Assembly (NCBI GenBank): GCA_016234845.1
Contig: JACRNP010000056.1
Coordinates: forward strand, 1 to 46,610
Source: Deltaproteobacteria bacterium
GTDB taxonomy: Bacteria > Desulfobacterota > Deferrimicrobia > Deferrimicrobiales > Deferrimicrobiaceae
DNA length: 46,610 nucleotides
Direction: 5' to 3'
Shown: one piece after another, positions 8,287-17,106 of the stretch
Layout of the letters: each line of letters starts with the position of its first letter
Position numbering within the stretch: the stretch's first letter is position 1
Notes under the pieces: generated by a model
What the model saw: only the letters and a program-made list of their open reading frames with translations
What the model was told of the DNA's origin: nothing
Databases searched by the model: none
Program-made: the position numbers and the translations under genes

Positions 8287-9188
8287 ATTTCGACGTCCGC
8301 CCCGACGGCATCGTCGTCCTCCCCGGCGACCGGGTTCCGCCGTTTTTCCGCATCGCGGTCGCGCTGTCGGTCGCGTTGCACTTCGCCGTCCTGATGACCA
8401 GTCCCTACTGGCAGAGCCGGCCGGATGCGGGGGAGCGGATCGTCGAGATCGACATCGCCGAGATGCCGAAGGAGGAGGTCCCCGCCATCCCCGAGGTGCG
8501 GGTCCGCGCGCCGGAAGCGGTCCCCCCGCCCCCGCCGAGGCCGTCCGCCGCGGCGATGGAACCGCCCTCCCCGGCCGAGACCGCGCCGCCCAGCCGGGAG
8601 GCGATCCGCGAAAAGGTGGCTTCCCGGGGGATCCTGAAGATGCTCGGGGAAAAAGGGGCCGCGGATCCGCTTCCGTCCATCCGGCTTCCCGGCGATCTGC
8701 GCCCGTCCCCCCCCCGCGCGAATCCGTCCCCCGGCGACTACGTTCCCCGCCCGGTCGAGGAAGGGGGGAAGGCGAGGAACCCGGGGATCGAGCGGCAGAT
8801 CGCGGCCGCGCCTCGGGCGCAGAAGACCATGGTCTCGCAGACGTTCCGCACCGACTCCGGGCTGGAGGCGGAGATCTCCGGGGCATCCGACGAGCCGTCG
8901 CGGTCGTTCCAGGCGATCGCGGCGACCGTGAAGCAGTACCAGGGCGGAATCCGGTACGTGTACAATCGGGAGCTGCTCGTGAACCCGAACCTCGCGGGGA
9001 AGATGATGGTCGCGTTCGTCATCCTCCCGGACGGGACCGTCGACTCGGTGGAGGTGCGCCAGAGCACCCTCGGCTGGCCCGCCCTGGACGACGCGGTGAA
9101 GGGGCGGATGCGCCACTGGAAATTCCCCCGCGGGGCCGGAGGACCGGTCCGAGTGGTGTTCCCCTTCGTCTTCCACCCAGAGATGTGA
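8283..9188 (+). CDS. TonB-like energy transducer with AgmX/PglI C-terminal domain
   Basis: 301 residues from a TTG at 8283 that overlaps the previous stop. Order of parts: a cytoplasmic N-terminal tail of about 20 residues, one membrane helix (about 22-41, FFRIAVALSVALHFAVLM), a proline-rich periplasmic span (about 60-180, with EAVPPPPPRPS) and a C-terminal domain (about 215-301: YQGGIRYVYNRELLVNPNLAG, then MMVAFVILPDGTVDSVEV and FPFVFHPEM). The C-terminal pattern IRYxYxRELxxNPNLxGKxxVxFxIxPxGxV matches the AgmX/PglI C-terminal (TonB-like) domain of Myxococcus gliding and spore-coat machines. Such proteins receive energy from ExbB/ExbD-type motors and reach across the periplasm. No motor genes are in view; they may lie upstream of the window or elsewhere. 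Confidence 0.85.
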   Translation: MNFDVRPDGIVVLPGDRVPPFFRIAVALSVALHFAVLMTSPYWQSRPDAGERIVEIDIAEMPKEEVPAIPEVRVRAPEAVPPPPPRPSAAAMEPPSPAETAPPSREAIREKVASRGILKMLGEKGAADPLPSIRLPGDLRPSPPRANPSPGDYVPRPVEEGGKARNPGIERQIAAAPRAQKTMVSQTFRTDSGLEAEISGASDEPSRSFQAIAATVKQYQGGIRYVYNRELLVNPNLAGKMMVAFVILPDGTVDSVEVRQSTLGWPALDDAVKGRMRHWKFPRGAGGPVRVVFPFVFHPEM

Positions 9189-9198
9189 GCGCCGCGCC

Positions 9199-10188
9199 GT
9201 GCGATCCATCCTCCCCCTCATCCCGATCCTTGCCTCCCTCCTCCTTCCCGCGTCCGCCTTCCCCGGACCGGCGACGCCTGCCGCTCCCGCCTCCCGTGGG
9301 GACGCGGCGGACCGGTTGGCGAGGATCGAGCGCGCGATGTGGGAGAGGGACGACGGCGAGATCCCGTCGCTCCGGGAATGGGCCGCGGGGGACGGAAACG
9401 AAAGGGTGCGGGAGCGGGCGGTCGGCGCCCTGACCCTGCTTCGGGACATGGGATCCCGTATGCTGTTTTTCGATCGCCTGTCGGCCGACGCGTCGCCCGC
9501 GGTCCGCAGGGCCGCCGCGGATGCGATCGGCACGCTGGGAATCCCCGTCGACCGGATCGACCGCCTGACCGGCCCGCTCCAGAAGGATCCCGACGTCATG
9601 GTCCGCGCCGAGTGCGCCCGCGCCATCGGCCGGATCGGCGCCCGGCAGGCGGCGGGAATCCTCATCTACGCGCTGGCCGGCGACCCGTCCCCGGAAGTTC
9701 GGGCGCTCAGCGCGGATGCGCTTGCGCGGCTGGGCGCGAAGGAGGGCGGGGAGATTCTCCGTTCCGCCGCGCTCGCGGACGGGAACACGGTCGTCCGGCT
9801 CGCGGCGGTCCGCGCCCTGCGGCACCTTTCGCCGCAGGAGTCCATCGAGACGTTCCGCGCCGTATGGCGGGAGGGTCCGGACACGGATCTCCGCCTCGAG
9901 GCGTACCAGGGGCTGCTCGCGACCCGCGAGAGATCGGAGTGGATCCGGCAGGGGCTCGAGGAGAAGGACCCGGTCGTGCGCGCGGTGGCCGTCCGGGAGT
10001 GGCTGCTGATGCTCGACCTCCCCAGGAGAAAGGATCGCCTCGTGCGGCGTTCCGGCGAGATCCTGATGCTCGAAGGGCTGCTCAAGGATCCGGCCGGGAA
10101 CATCCGGGAAATGTCCCGGGGCGTCCTCGAAAGCCTGGGGTTCAAGGTGCGCGCCACGGGATTCTCCTACGCCATCGTGGAGGAATGA
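9199..10188 (+). CDS. Exported HEAT-repeat protein
   Basis: 329 residues from a GTG at 9199, 10 bp after the TonB-like gene; the ribosome site is weak, so translation is probably coupled. Signal peptide at 1-23 (LIPILASLLLPASAFPG). From about residue 40 onward the protein is built of HEAT/PBS-lyase-type helical pairs, for example ASPAVRRAAADAIGTLG, DVMVRAECARAIGRIG, PSPEVRALSADALARLG and NTVVRLAAVRALRHLS. These repeats bind proteins or peptides and have no catalysis of their own. Its place at the end of the secreted gene run suggests it is the last member of the envelope system. Confidence 0.82.
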   Translation: MRSILPLIPILASLLLPASAFPGPATPAAPASRGDAADRLARIERAMWERDDGEIPSLREWAAGDGNERVRERAVGALTLLRDMGSRMLFFDRLSADASPAVRRAAADAIGTLGIPVDRIDRLTGPLQKDPDVMVRAECARAIGRIGARQAAGILIYALAGDPSPEVRALSADALARLGAKEGGEILRSAALADGNTVVRLAAVRALRHLSPQESIETFRAVWREGPDTDLRLEAYQGLLATRERSEWIRQGLEEKDPVVRAVAVREWLLMLDLPRRKDRLVRRSGEILMLEGLLKDPAGNIREMSRGVLESLGFKVRATGFSYAIVEE

Positions 10189-10327
10189 CCCCCCTTCCGT
10201 CCGTTCACGATCCCATCGTCCCCGACATCGATCCGCGGCACGGCGGTTGCTGAAACCCCGACCGGCGCCGCTTCCCGTCGAGCCGCACGGACCGGACCCG
10301 GCGATCCCCGTTCGCCAAGGAGAACCC

Positions 10328-11917
10328 GTGCTCGTCCGCGCCCGGTCCTTCGCCGTCCTCGGCGTCGACGCCCTCCCCGTCGAGGTCGAAACCGACATCT
10401 CCCACGGCCTGCCGTCCTACACGGTGGTCGGCCTCCCCGGCAGCTCGGTCCGGGAAAGCGACGACCGGATCCGGGCCGCCATCCGGAATTCGGGGCTCCT
10501 GTTCCCCGGGAGGAAGTTGACCGTCAACCTCGCCCCGGCGGACCTCCGGAAGGACGGGGCGCTCCTCGATCTTCCGATCGCCCTCTCGGTGCTGTGCGCG
10601 GCGGGCATTCTTCCCGGGGAGGCTCTGGGAAAGTGGATCATCGCGGGGGAACTCTCCCTCGACGGCTCGGTCCGGCCGGTCCGCGGCGCGCTCTCCCAGG
10701 CGCTGCTCGCGCGGGATCTCGCGGTGCCGGGGGTCGTCGTCCCGGAAGGGAACGAGGAGGAGGCCCGGCTGGTCCCCGGAGTCCGCGTGGCGGCCGTCCG
10801 GTCGCTCCGGGAGGCGGCGGCGCTCCTCGCGGGAGAGACGCCCTGCCCCGCGGCCGCGGGGATTCCCGGCGCCCGCGGGAGCGAACCGGTGGGGACGCCG
10901 GACATGTCGGACGTGGTCGGCCAGCCGATGGCGCGCAGGGTCCTCGAGATCGGGGCGGCCGGCGGCCATGCGATGCTCCTGCTGGGACCCCCGGGATGCG
11001 GGAAGACGATGCTGGCCGAGCGGATGCCCGGGATCCTGCCCGACCTCACCCCTTCCGAGTCGCTCGAAACCACGCGGATCTACAGCGCGGCCGGGGAACC
11101 GCCATGGCCCCGTCCCCTGCTTCGGCGCCCGTTCCGCGCGCCCCACTCGTCGATCACGGCCGCCGCTCTCCTGGGCGGCGGGAATCCGCCGCGCGCCGGG
11201 GAGGTTTCGTTCGCGCACGGGGGTGTCCTGTTCCTCGACGAGTTCTCCGAATTCCGGCCGGAGGCGAGGGAGGCGCTGCGGCAGCCGATCGAGTCGGGGG
11301 AGATCCGGATATCCCGTGCGGGGCACCGGTACCGGTTCCCCTGCCGGTTCCTGCTGCTGGCGGCGTCCAACGCGTGCCCTTGCGGGAACGCCGGGCACCC
11401 CCGGAAGGTCTGCCGATGCTCCCCCGGGGGCCTGGAGCGGTTCCATCGGAAATTCTCCGGCCCCCTGCTCGACCGGATCGACCTCGCGGTTTCCGTCCTC
11501 CCGGTCGCCGTGGAGGAGTGGTCCGGCGAATCGATCGGGGAGAGTTCGGAGGCGGTCCGCCGAAGGGTCGTCGCGTGCCGGGCGATCCAGGAGGCGCGGT
11601 ACGCCGGGCGGGCATGCCGGACGAACGGGACGGTCCGCGCCTCCACCGCGGAGCTGCTGCGGGAGCTGTCCCCCGAGGCGCGGACATTCCTCACCCGGGC
11701 CGCGGAGCGGCTGTCCCTTTCGGGAAGGGCCATCGGGAAGGCGTGCCGGGTCGCCCGCACGATCGCCGATCTTTCGGGCGAGCCCCGCGTCCTGCTTCCC
11801 CACGCCGGAGAAAGCCTTCAGTACCGCCTCGCGGGGTTCGAGATCGCGGGAGGAGAACGACGGGAGGGGGACGGTTACAGCCGGTCGGCGATGTCCCAGA
11901 ACACCTTCTCGACGTAG
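10328..11917 (+). CDS. YifB/ComM-family Mg chelatase-like AAA+ ATPase
   Basis: 529 residues. The GTG at 10328 follows AAGGAG at 10317-10322 and yields the family's usual N-terminus (LVRARSFAVLGVDALPVEVE, then SHGLPSYTVVGLPGSSVRES). Upstream in-frame codons from 10247 look like random coding. The N-terminal Lon-like domain (about 1-180) is followed by the AAA+ module with Walker A GPPGCGKT (Lys near 226), a Walker B of LFLDEFSEF, and a C-terminal Mg-chelatase domain with a Cys-rich CPCGNAGHP..VCRC insertion typical of YifB. The homologue ComM is a branch-migration helicase in natural transformation, so a role in DNA recombination is likely. The 3' end overlaps the convergent monooxygenase-like gene by 43 bp; the conserved family end is near ESLQYR, so the last 25 or so residues are a tail. 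Confidence 0.92.
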   Translation: MLVRARSFAVLGVDALPVEVETDISHGLPSYTVVGLPGSSVRESDDRIRAAIRNSGLLFPGRKLTVNLAPADLRKDGALLDLPIALSVLCAAGILPGEALGKWIIAGELSLDGSVRPVRGALSQALLARDLAVPGVVVPEGNEEEARLVPGVRVAAVRSLREAAALLAGETPCPAAAGIPGARGSEPVGTPDMSDVVGQPMARRVLEIGAAGGHAMLLLGPPGCGKTMLAERMPGILPDLTPSESLETTRIYSAAGEPPWPRPLLRRPFRAPHSSITAAALLGGGNPPRAGEVSFAHGGVLFLDEFSEFRPEAREALRQPIESGEIRISRAGHRYRFPCRFLLLAASNACPCGNAGHPRKVCRCSPGGLERFHRKFSGPLLDRIDLAVSVLPVAVEEWSGESIGESSEAVRRRVVACRAIQEARYAGRACRTNGTVRASTAELLRELSPEARTFLTRAAERLSLSGRAIGKACRVARTIADLSGEPRVLLPHAGESLQYRLAGFEIAGGERREGDGYSRSAMSQNTFST

Positions 11918-12870
11918 TTGCGGAAACCGTGGATGAACGCGCAACGGCGGTGGAACCTCGCCAGCGACCCGCAGAAGTACAGCCCCGGCACGGTCGACTC
12001 GCCGACCGGCGAGATCCTAGGATATCCCTTCTCGCCGATCCCGACGACTCCTCCCTCGATCGGGATCCATCGGGGGCTGTACCCGGTGGCGCAGACGATC
12101 CAGTCGAACTCCTCGACCTCCCCGCCGAGGAACCGGACGGTCCGGTCCGCGACCGAGACGACCGGGTCCGCCTCGCGCAGCGACAGGATCCGGAATCGGA
12201 AGAGTTCCTTGAGGACGCTCTCGGACGATCCGCGGATGTGCTCCAGGTCCCCCGACTCGCTGAAGTACCGCAACGGGTTCCGGGTGCACAGGGTGACCCG
12301 CGCGGTTCCCGCGAGCTGGATGCACAGCTCCGCCGCCGAATTCCCGCCGCCGATCACGAGCACCTTCTTCCGGTCGTACCCCATGCAGTCCACGAAATCG
12401 CAGGAGTGGACGACGAACGGATTGCCGGCGATCCCCGGGACTTCCGGAAAACAGGGGACCGACGACGCACCCGTCGCGATCACCAGGAAGCGGCACCGGG
12501 ATTCCTCCCCGTCGACGGTCGAGACGGCGAACCCTCCATCCACCGCCCTCGCGGCGGTCGCCCCCTTGCGCTCCTCGACCGACAGCCGGTTCTCCCTGGC
12601 GAACGAATCCACGTAGCAGAGGAAATCCTCGCGGGAGGGAAAGGGGCGACGCGTCCCCGGGAGTCCCCAGAGCGGGCGGGTGAGGGTGAGCGAGGTCCAG
12701 TCGGTCCCCGGAACGGACGGGGAGAGAAGGACCATGCCGGGACGCATGTCGCGCCACGCCTGCGCGATCTTCCCCCGCTCCAGGACCCTGTGCGGGATCC
12801 CGTGCTCCCGGAAGAAATGGGAAAGGAGCAGCCCCGCCGGCCCTCCCCCGACGATCAGCACGTCCGCCAT
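11875..12870 (-). CDS. FAD-dependent NAD(P)-binding oxidoreductase (flavin monooxygenase-like)
   Basis: 331 residues. The ATG at 12870 has GGGGAGGG just upstream and opens directly on the FAD-binding strand (ADVLIVGGGPAG). A second dinucleotide fold begins near residue 165 with VLVIGGGNSA, and the motif VCATGYSPRW is the ATG(Y) signature of flavin-containing monooxygenases and related transporters' oxidoreductases. The C-terminus GLYFCGSLARFHRRCAFIHGF closes the FAD site. The complete hydroxylation signature (FxGxxxHxxx[YF]) is not clear, so it may instead be a YpdA/thioredoxin-reductase-like enzyme; the substrate is unknown. It is divergent from rplU. A possible -10 (TATACT, 12908-12903) lies upstream but has no convincing -35. 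Confidence 0.78.
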   Translation of the reverse strand: MADVLIVGGGPAGLLLSHFFREHGIPHRVLERGKIAQAWRDMRPGMVLLSPSVPGTDWTSLTLTRPLWGLPGTRRPFPSREDFLCYVDSFARENRLSVEERKGATAARAVDGGFAVSTVDGEESRCRFLVIATGASSVPCFPEVPGIAGNPFVVHSCDFVDCMGYDRKKVLVIGGGNSAAELCIQLAGTARVTLCTRNPLRYFSESGDLEHIRGSSESVLKELFRFRILSLREADPVVSVADRTVRFLGGEVEEFDWIVCATGYSPRWIPIEGGVVGIGEKGYPRISPVGESTVPGLYFCGSLARFHRRCAFIHGFRNYVEKVFWDIADRL

Positions 12871-12947
12871 CCGCAATGCCCTCCCCGGCGACTTCGTGTA
12901 GTAGTATATATCGGCGGAGGGGGTGGTTATCCCTTGGGTTTTCGCTG

Positions 12948-12976
12948 TTGACACGCCGGTCCTCCTTACCTATAGT
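12948..12976 (+). promoter_or_regulatory. Sigma-70 promoter of the rplU operon
   Basis: TTGACA at 12948-12953, a 17-bp spacer and TATAGT at 12971-12976: a near-perfect housekeeping promoter. Transcription would start near 12983, leaving a leader of about 30 nt with GGAGGA at 13000-13005. That leader is too short for an L21-binding autoregulatory structure, so ribosomal feedback on this leader is unlikely. Confidence 0.87.
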
Positions 12977-13012
12977 GATTTGTTCTTATCGAACGGTACG
13001 GAGGAAGATGCC

Positions 13013-13327
13013 ATGTACGCCGTCATCCGCACGGGAGGGAAGCAGCTTCGCGTCTCCCCGGGCGACGTGATCAACGTGGAGAAACTCGAGGTGGAACCGG
13101 GATCCGTCGTGGAACTGACGGAAGTCCTCATGGTCGCCACCGACGCCGGTACGACCGTCGGCACCCCCACCGTGGGCGGGGCCGCCGTGTTGTGCAAGGC
13201 GGTGCGCAACGGGAAGGGCAGGAAGATCCACATATACAAGTACAAGCGGCGGAAAGGATTCGCCCGCCGGCAGGGGCACCGCCAGCCGTTCACAACGCTT
13301 TCCGTGACCGAGATCCGGGTCGCCTGA
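13013..13327 (+). CDS. rplU: 50S ribosomal protein L21
   Basis: 104 residues, full length. Starts [18 protein letters not shown], the standard L21 N-terminus, with GGAGGA eight bases upstream of the ATG. The C-terminal [14 protein letters not shown] segment is the rRNA-contacting loop. First gene of rplU-rpmA-obgE, a widely conserved bacterial operon that couples 50S components with the 50S-assembly GTPase. Confidence 0.97.
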   Translation: MYAVIRTGGKQLRVSPGDVINVEKLEVEPGSVVELTEVLMVATDAGTTVGTPTVGGAAVLCKAVRNGKGRKIHIYKYKRRKGFARRQGHRQPFTTLSVTEIRVA

Positions 13328-13352
13328 TCCGGGTACAGGGGGCAATAGGGCC

Positions 13353-13610
13353 ATGGCGCACAAAAAGGGCGTTGGCAGTTCGAGAAACGGACGGGACAGC
13401 CAGAGCAAGCGGCTCGGCGTGAAGCGGTTCGGGGGACAGTCGGTCACCGCCGGGTGCATCATCGTCCGGCAGCGTGGAACGGCGGTCCACCCCGGGGACA
13501 ACGTCGGGATGGGGAAGGACCACACCCTGTTCGCGCTGGTCGACGGAGTCGTTCAGTTCGACCGCATGGGAAAAGACCGCAAGAGGGTTTCCGTCCTCTC
13601 CGCTCCGTAG
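13353..13610 (+). CDS. rpmA: 50S ribosomal protein L27
   Basis: 85 residues, starting [20 protein letters not shown]. The mature-type N-terminus (MAHKKG) is present directly, so there is no Firmicute-like cleavable leader. L27's N-terminal tail reaches the peptidyl-transferase centre. It lies 25 bp after rplU and 10 bp before obgE. Confidence 0.97.
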   Translation: MAHKKGVGSSRNGRDSQSKRLGVKRFGGQSVTAGCIIVRQRGTAVHPGDNVGMGKDHTLFALVDGVVQFDRMGKDRKRVSVLSAP

Positions 13611-13620
13611 TCCCCCGTTC

Positions 13621-14628
13621 ATGCACTTCATCGACGAGGCCACGATCACCGTCCGTTCCGGGGACGGCGGACGCGGCTGCGTCAGCTTCCGGCGGGAGAA
13701 GTTCGTGCCCCGCGGGGGACCCGACGGGGGAAACGGAGGGAACGGCGGCGATGTCGTCCTCGTCGTGAGCCCGCACCTCTCCACCCTTCTCGACTTCCGG
13801 TACCGCAATCTGCACAAGGCGAAGCGGGGGCAGCACGGCATGGGGAAGAACATGCACGGCAGGAACGCCCCCGGCCTGCGGATTTCGGTCCCGCCGGGAA
13901 CCATCGTCCACGACGACGACACCGGGGAGATCCTGGCGGATCTCACCCGCCCGGGCGAGGAGTTCGTCGCCGCCGCGGGCGGGCGCGGAGGGCGGGGGAA
14001 CACGTCGTTCACGACCTCGGTCCGCCAGGCGCCCGACCATGCGGAACCGGGTCAGCCGGGCCGGGAACGGCGACTTCGACTGGAACTGAAGCTCATCGCG
14101 CAGATCGGGCTGGTCGGCCTTCCCAATGCGGGGAAATCGACCCTCCTCTCGCGCATCTCCCGCGCGAAACCGAAGATCGCGGACTACCCCTTCACGACCC
14201 TCTCGCCGGTCCTGGGCGTGGTATCGCACCGGGACGAGGAGTTCGTCGTGGCCGACCTTCCCGGCCTGATCGAGGGGGCGCACCTCGGGGCGGGGCTGGG
14301 CCACCGCTTCCTGAGGCACGCGGAGCGCACGGAAGGACTGGTACACGTGATCGACGCGGGACAGGAACCGGGGAACATCGTCGCGGCGTACCGGACCGTC
14401 CGGGACGAGATGGGGAAGTTCCAGCCGGTGCTCCTCACGCGTCCGACGCTCCTCGCCTTCAACAAGACCGATCTCCCCGGGGCGAGGGAAAACGCGGAGC
14501 TCGCCCTTCGGAAGATCGGGCACCCGAAGGGGGACGTCCATTACATCTCCGCGGCCACCGGGGAGGGGATCGGCCGCCTCCTCGACGGAATGCTTTCCCT
14601 GCGAAGGAGACAACCGTATGCGGTCTGA
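13621..14628 (+). CDS. obgE: Obg-family GTPase ObgE/CgtA
   Basis: 335 residues, starting MHFIDEATITVRSGDGGRGC. The glycine-rich Obg fold (about 1-158) contains the GGPDGGNGGNGGD loop. The G domain follows with G1 LPNAGKST (about 168-175), G3 DLPGLIEGA and G4 NKTD. The protein ends just after the G domain (LLDGMLSLRRRQ), so it lacks the optional C-terminal OCT domain. ObgE is a late 50S assembly factor and (p)ppGpp sensor, which fits its place after rplU-rpmA. It overlaps proB by 11 bp. Confidence 0.96.
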   Translation: MHFIDEATITVRSGDGGRGCVSFRREKFVPRGGPDGGNGGNGGDVVLVVSPHLSTLLDFRYRNLHKAKRGQHGMGKNMHGRNAPGLRISVPPGTIVHDDDTGEILADLTRPGEEFVAAAGGRGGRGNTSFTTSVRQAPDHAEPGQPGRERRLRLELKLIAQIGLVGLPNAGKSTLLSRISRAKPKIADYPFTTLSPVLGVVSHRDEEFVVADLPGLIEGAHLGAGLGHRFLRHAERTEGLVHVIDAGQEPGNIVAAYRTVRDEMGKFQPVLLTRPTLLAFNKTDLPGARENAELALRKIGHPKGDVHYISAATGEGIGRLLDGMLSLRRRQPYAV

Positions 14629-15841
14629 CGGGGGCACTGCGAAACGCGGGAGGGCCGGTTCCCGGTTCCCCGGGATCCGGCGGGTCGTGGTCAAGCTGGG
14701 CAGCGGCACGGTCACCGACCCCGAGAAGGGGTTGCGGGAACCCACCATCCGCGCCCTGGCCGCGCAGCTTTCCTCCGCCTGGACCGACTCGGGCGTTTCC
14801 TTCGTCGTCGTGACCTCCGGCGCGATCGCCGCGGGGAGGAAGAAGCTGGGGATGGCGGAGCGCCCCCGGACGGTGGCGCTCAAGCAGGCCGCCGCCGCCG
14901 TCGGCCAGACCTCCCTGATGCGGGCGTACGAACGGGCGTTCGAAAAACGCGGCCGCCACGTGGCGCAGCTGCTCCTCACCCACGAGGATTTCGAGGACCG
15001 GGAGCGGTACGTGAACGCCAGGAACACGCTCCTCACCCTGCTCTCCCGGGGAATCGTCCCGATCGTCAACGAGAACGACACGGTGGCCACCGAGGAGATC
15101 CGCCTCGAGGGAGGGGGCGGTGGGGCCAACGACCACCTGGCGACTCTGGTGACCCAGATGATCGGGGCGGACCTGCTGATCCTCCTCACCGACAGCGAGG
15201 GGCTCTTCACGAAGGATCCCCACCGGCACCCCGACGCCCGTCGGATTCCGATCGTGCGGAACCTGGAGGACGAATCGATCCGGGCCGCCGTCGGCCGGTA
15301 CACCTCCGCGGAAGGGACGGGAGGGATGGCTTCGAAGATCCGCGCCGCCCGGGTCCTGTCGGCCTCCGGGGTGCCGGTCGTGATCGCCTCGGGGCTCTCC
15401 CGGCGGTCGGTCCTGGACGCGCTCGCGGGAAAGGACACGGGTACGCTCATCCTCCCCCGGGCCGCGGGGAGGATTTCGAGCCGCAAGATGTGGATCGCGT
15501 ACGCCCGCCGATCCCACGGGACCGTCGTCGTGGACGACGGCGCGCGGAAGGTGCTGATGGAGGGAGGGAAGAGCCTCCTCCCCGCGGGGGTGATCGGGGC
15601 GCAGGGGGGATTCCTTCGCGGCGACGCGGTGTCCATCGCGGACCGGCGGGGGCGCGTCTTCGCCCGCGGGATCTCGCGGTGGAGCAGCGACCAGGTGGAG
15701 CGCGGGAAAGGGAGGCGCAGCGACGAGGTCCGGGCGATCCTGGGCGCCGAAATGCCGGCGGAAGTCGTCCACCGCGACGACCTGACGATCCTTCCGTCCG
15801 CCAGGAGCCCGGAATCCCCCAAAGGAGGTGCCGCGCGGTGA
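14618..15841 (+). CDS. proB: Glutamate 5-kinase
   Basis: 407 residues. The ATG at 14618 lies inside the obgE end and has GAAGGAG upstream. The kinase domain shows [23 protein letters not shown] and [11 protein letters not shown], followed by a gap and then a C-terminal PUA domain (about 290-385, [19 protein letters not shown], then [11 protein letters not shown]). It phosphorylates glutamate in the first step of proline synthesis. Coupled to proA by a GTGA overlap, as expected for enzymes passing the labile gamma-glutamyl phosphate. Confidence 0.96.
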   Translation: MRSDGGTAKRGRAGSRFPGIRRVVVKLGSGTVTDPEKGLREPTIRALAAQLSSAWTDSGVSFVVVTSGAIAAGRKKLGMAERPRTVALKQAAAAVGQTSLMRAYERAFEKRGRHVAQLLLTHEDFEDRERYVNARNTLLTLLSRGIVPIVNENDTVATEEIRLEGGGGGANDHLATLVTQMIGADLLILLTDSEGLFTKDPHRHPDARRIPIVRNLEDESIRAAVGRYTSAEGTGGMASKIRAARVLSASGVPVVIASGLSRRSVLDALAGKDTGTLILPRAAGRISSRKMWIAYARRSHGTVVVDDGARKVLMEGGKSLLPAGVIGAQGGFLRGDAVSIADRRGRVFARGISRWSSDQVERGKGRRSDEVRAILGAEMPAEVVHRDDLTILPSARSPESPKGGAAR

Positions 15842-17106
15842 GCCCGAACGAATCGACCGCGGCGATGGTCGAGAGGATCTGCCGCGCCGCGAAGGAAGCG
15901 GCGGGGCCGCTGTCCTGCGCGGGCGCCGCGGCGAAGAACGCCGCCCTCCTCGCGATGGCGCGGGGACTCCGCTCGGGGGCGGACTCCCTCAAGGCGGAGA
16001 ACGCGAAGGACGTCGAGGCGGGGAAGTCCCGCGGGCTCTCCGCGGCGATGCTCGACCGGCTGCTCCTGACCGACGAGCGGATCCGCCAGATGGCCGAGGG
16101 GATCCTGGAGGTCCTCGCCCTTCCCGACCCGGTGGGAGGGATCGAGCGGATGGAGCGCCGCCCGAACGGGCTGCTCGTCGGGCGGATGCGGATCCCCCTG
16201 GGGGTGATCGGGATCATCTACGAATCGCGCCCGAACGTGACCGCCGACGCCGCCGCCCTGTGCGTGAAATCCGGCAACGCGGTCGTCCTGCGCGGCGGCT
16301 CCGAGGCGATCCGCTCCAACTCCGCCATCGCCTCGATCCTGCGCGAGGCGCTCGCGGCCGCCGGGCTCCCGGTGGACGCCGTCTCCCTGATCCCGAAGAC
16401 CGACCGCGCCGCGATCGACCTGATGCTGACGAAGGAGGAGTACATCGACCTCGTCATCCCGCGGGGAGGCGAGGGGCTGATCCGAAGCGTCGCCGAGAAG
16501 TCCCGCATCCCGGTGATCAAGCATTACAAGGGAGTGTGCCACGCCTACGTGGACGATGGCGCGGACATCCCGCAGGCGGTGCGGGTCTGCGTCAACGCGA
16601 AGGCGCAGCGGCCCGGCGTCTGCAACGCGATGGAGACGATGCTCGTGCACCGCGCGATCGCTCCCGCGTTCCTCCCGGAGGCGGCGGAGGCGCTCTTCCG
16701 GGAGGGGGTGGAGCTGCGCGGCTGCCCGGAGACGGTGCGGCTGGTCCCGAAGGCCTCTCCCGCCGCCGAAGCGGACTGGGGCACGGAGTTCCTCGACCGG
16801 ATCCTCGCCGTGCGGGTGGTCCCGTCGATGGACGCCGCGATGGAGCACATCCGGAGGCACGGCTCCCTCCACACCGAGACGATCCTCACCCGCGACCACG
16901 GCCGCGCGATGCGGTTTCTCCGCGAGGTGGACTCCTCGCTCGTGCTGGTGAACGCCTCCACGCGCTTCAACGACGGTTTCCAGCTCGGCCTCGGAGCGGA
17001 GATCGGAATCAGCACGACCAAGATCCACGCCTTCGGCCCGATGGGGCTTACGGAGCTCACGACGACCAAGTTCGTCGCCTTCGGGGACGGCCAGGTGCGG
17101 CAGTAG
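15838..17106 (+). CDS. proA: Gamma-glutamyl phosphate reductase
   Basis: 422 residues from a GTG at 15838, preceded by an ideal ribosome site AAAGGAGGT (15821-15829). The aldehyde-dehydrogenase-type fold shows [32 protein letters not shown] and the catalytic-cysteine motif [10 protein letters not shown] (Cys262). The C-terminal segment [19 protein letters not shown] is standard. Reduces gamma-glutamyl phosphate to glutamate semialdehyde with NADPH. It overlaps nadD by 1 bp. Confidence 0.97.
   Translation: MSPNESTAAMVERICRAAKEAAGPLSCAGAAAKNAALLAMARGLRSGADSLKAENAKDVEAGKSRGLSAAMLDRLLLTDERIRQMAEGILEVLALPDPVGGIERMERRPNGLLVGRMRIPLGVIGIIYESRPNVTADAAALCVKSGNAVVLRGGSEAIRSNSAIASILREALAAAGLPVDAVSLIPKTDRAAIDLMLTKEEYIDLVIPRGGEGLIRSVAEKSRIPVIKHYKGVCHAYVDDGADIPQAVRVCVNAKAQRPGVCNAMETMLVHRAIAPAFLPEAAEALFREGVELRGCPETVRLVPKASPAAEADWGTEFLDRILAVRVVPSMDAAMEHIRRHGSLHTETILTRDHGRAMRFLREVDSSLVLVNASTRFNDGFQLGLGAEIGISTTKIHAFGPMGLTELTTTKFVAFGDGQVRQ

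Noticed and set aside
12977-13012. L21 autoregulatory leader before rplU
   Set aside because: The predicted leader is only about 30 nt, too short for the known L21 leader structure.
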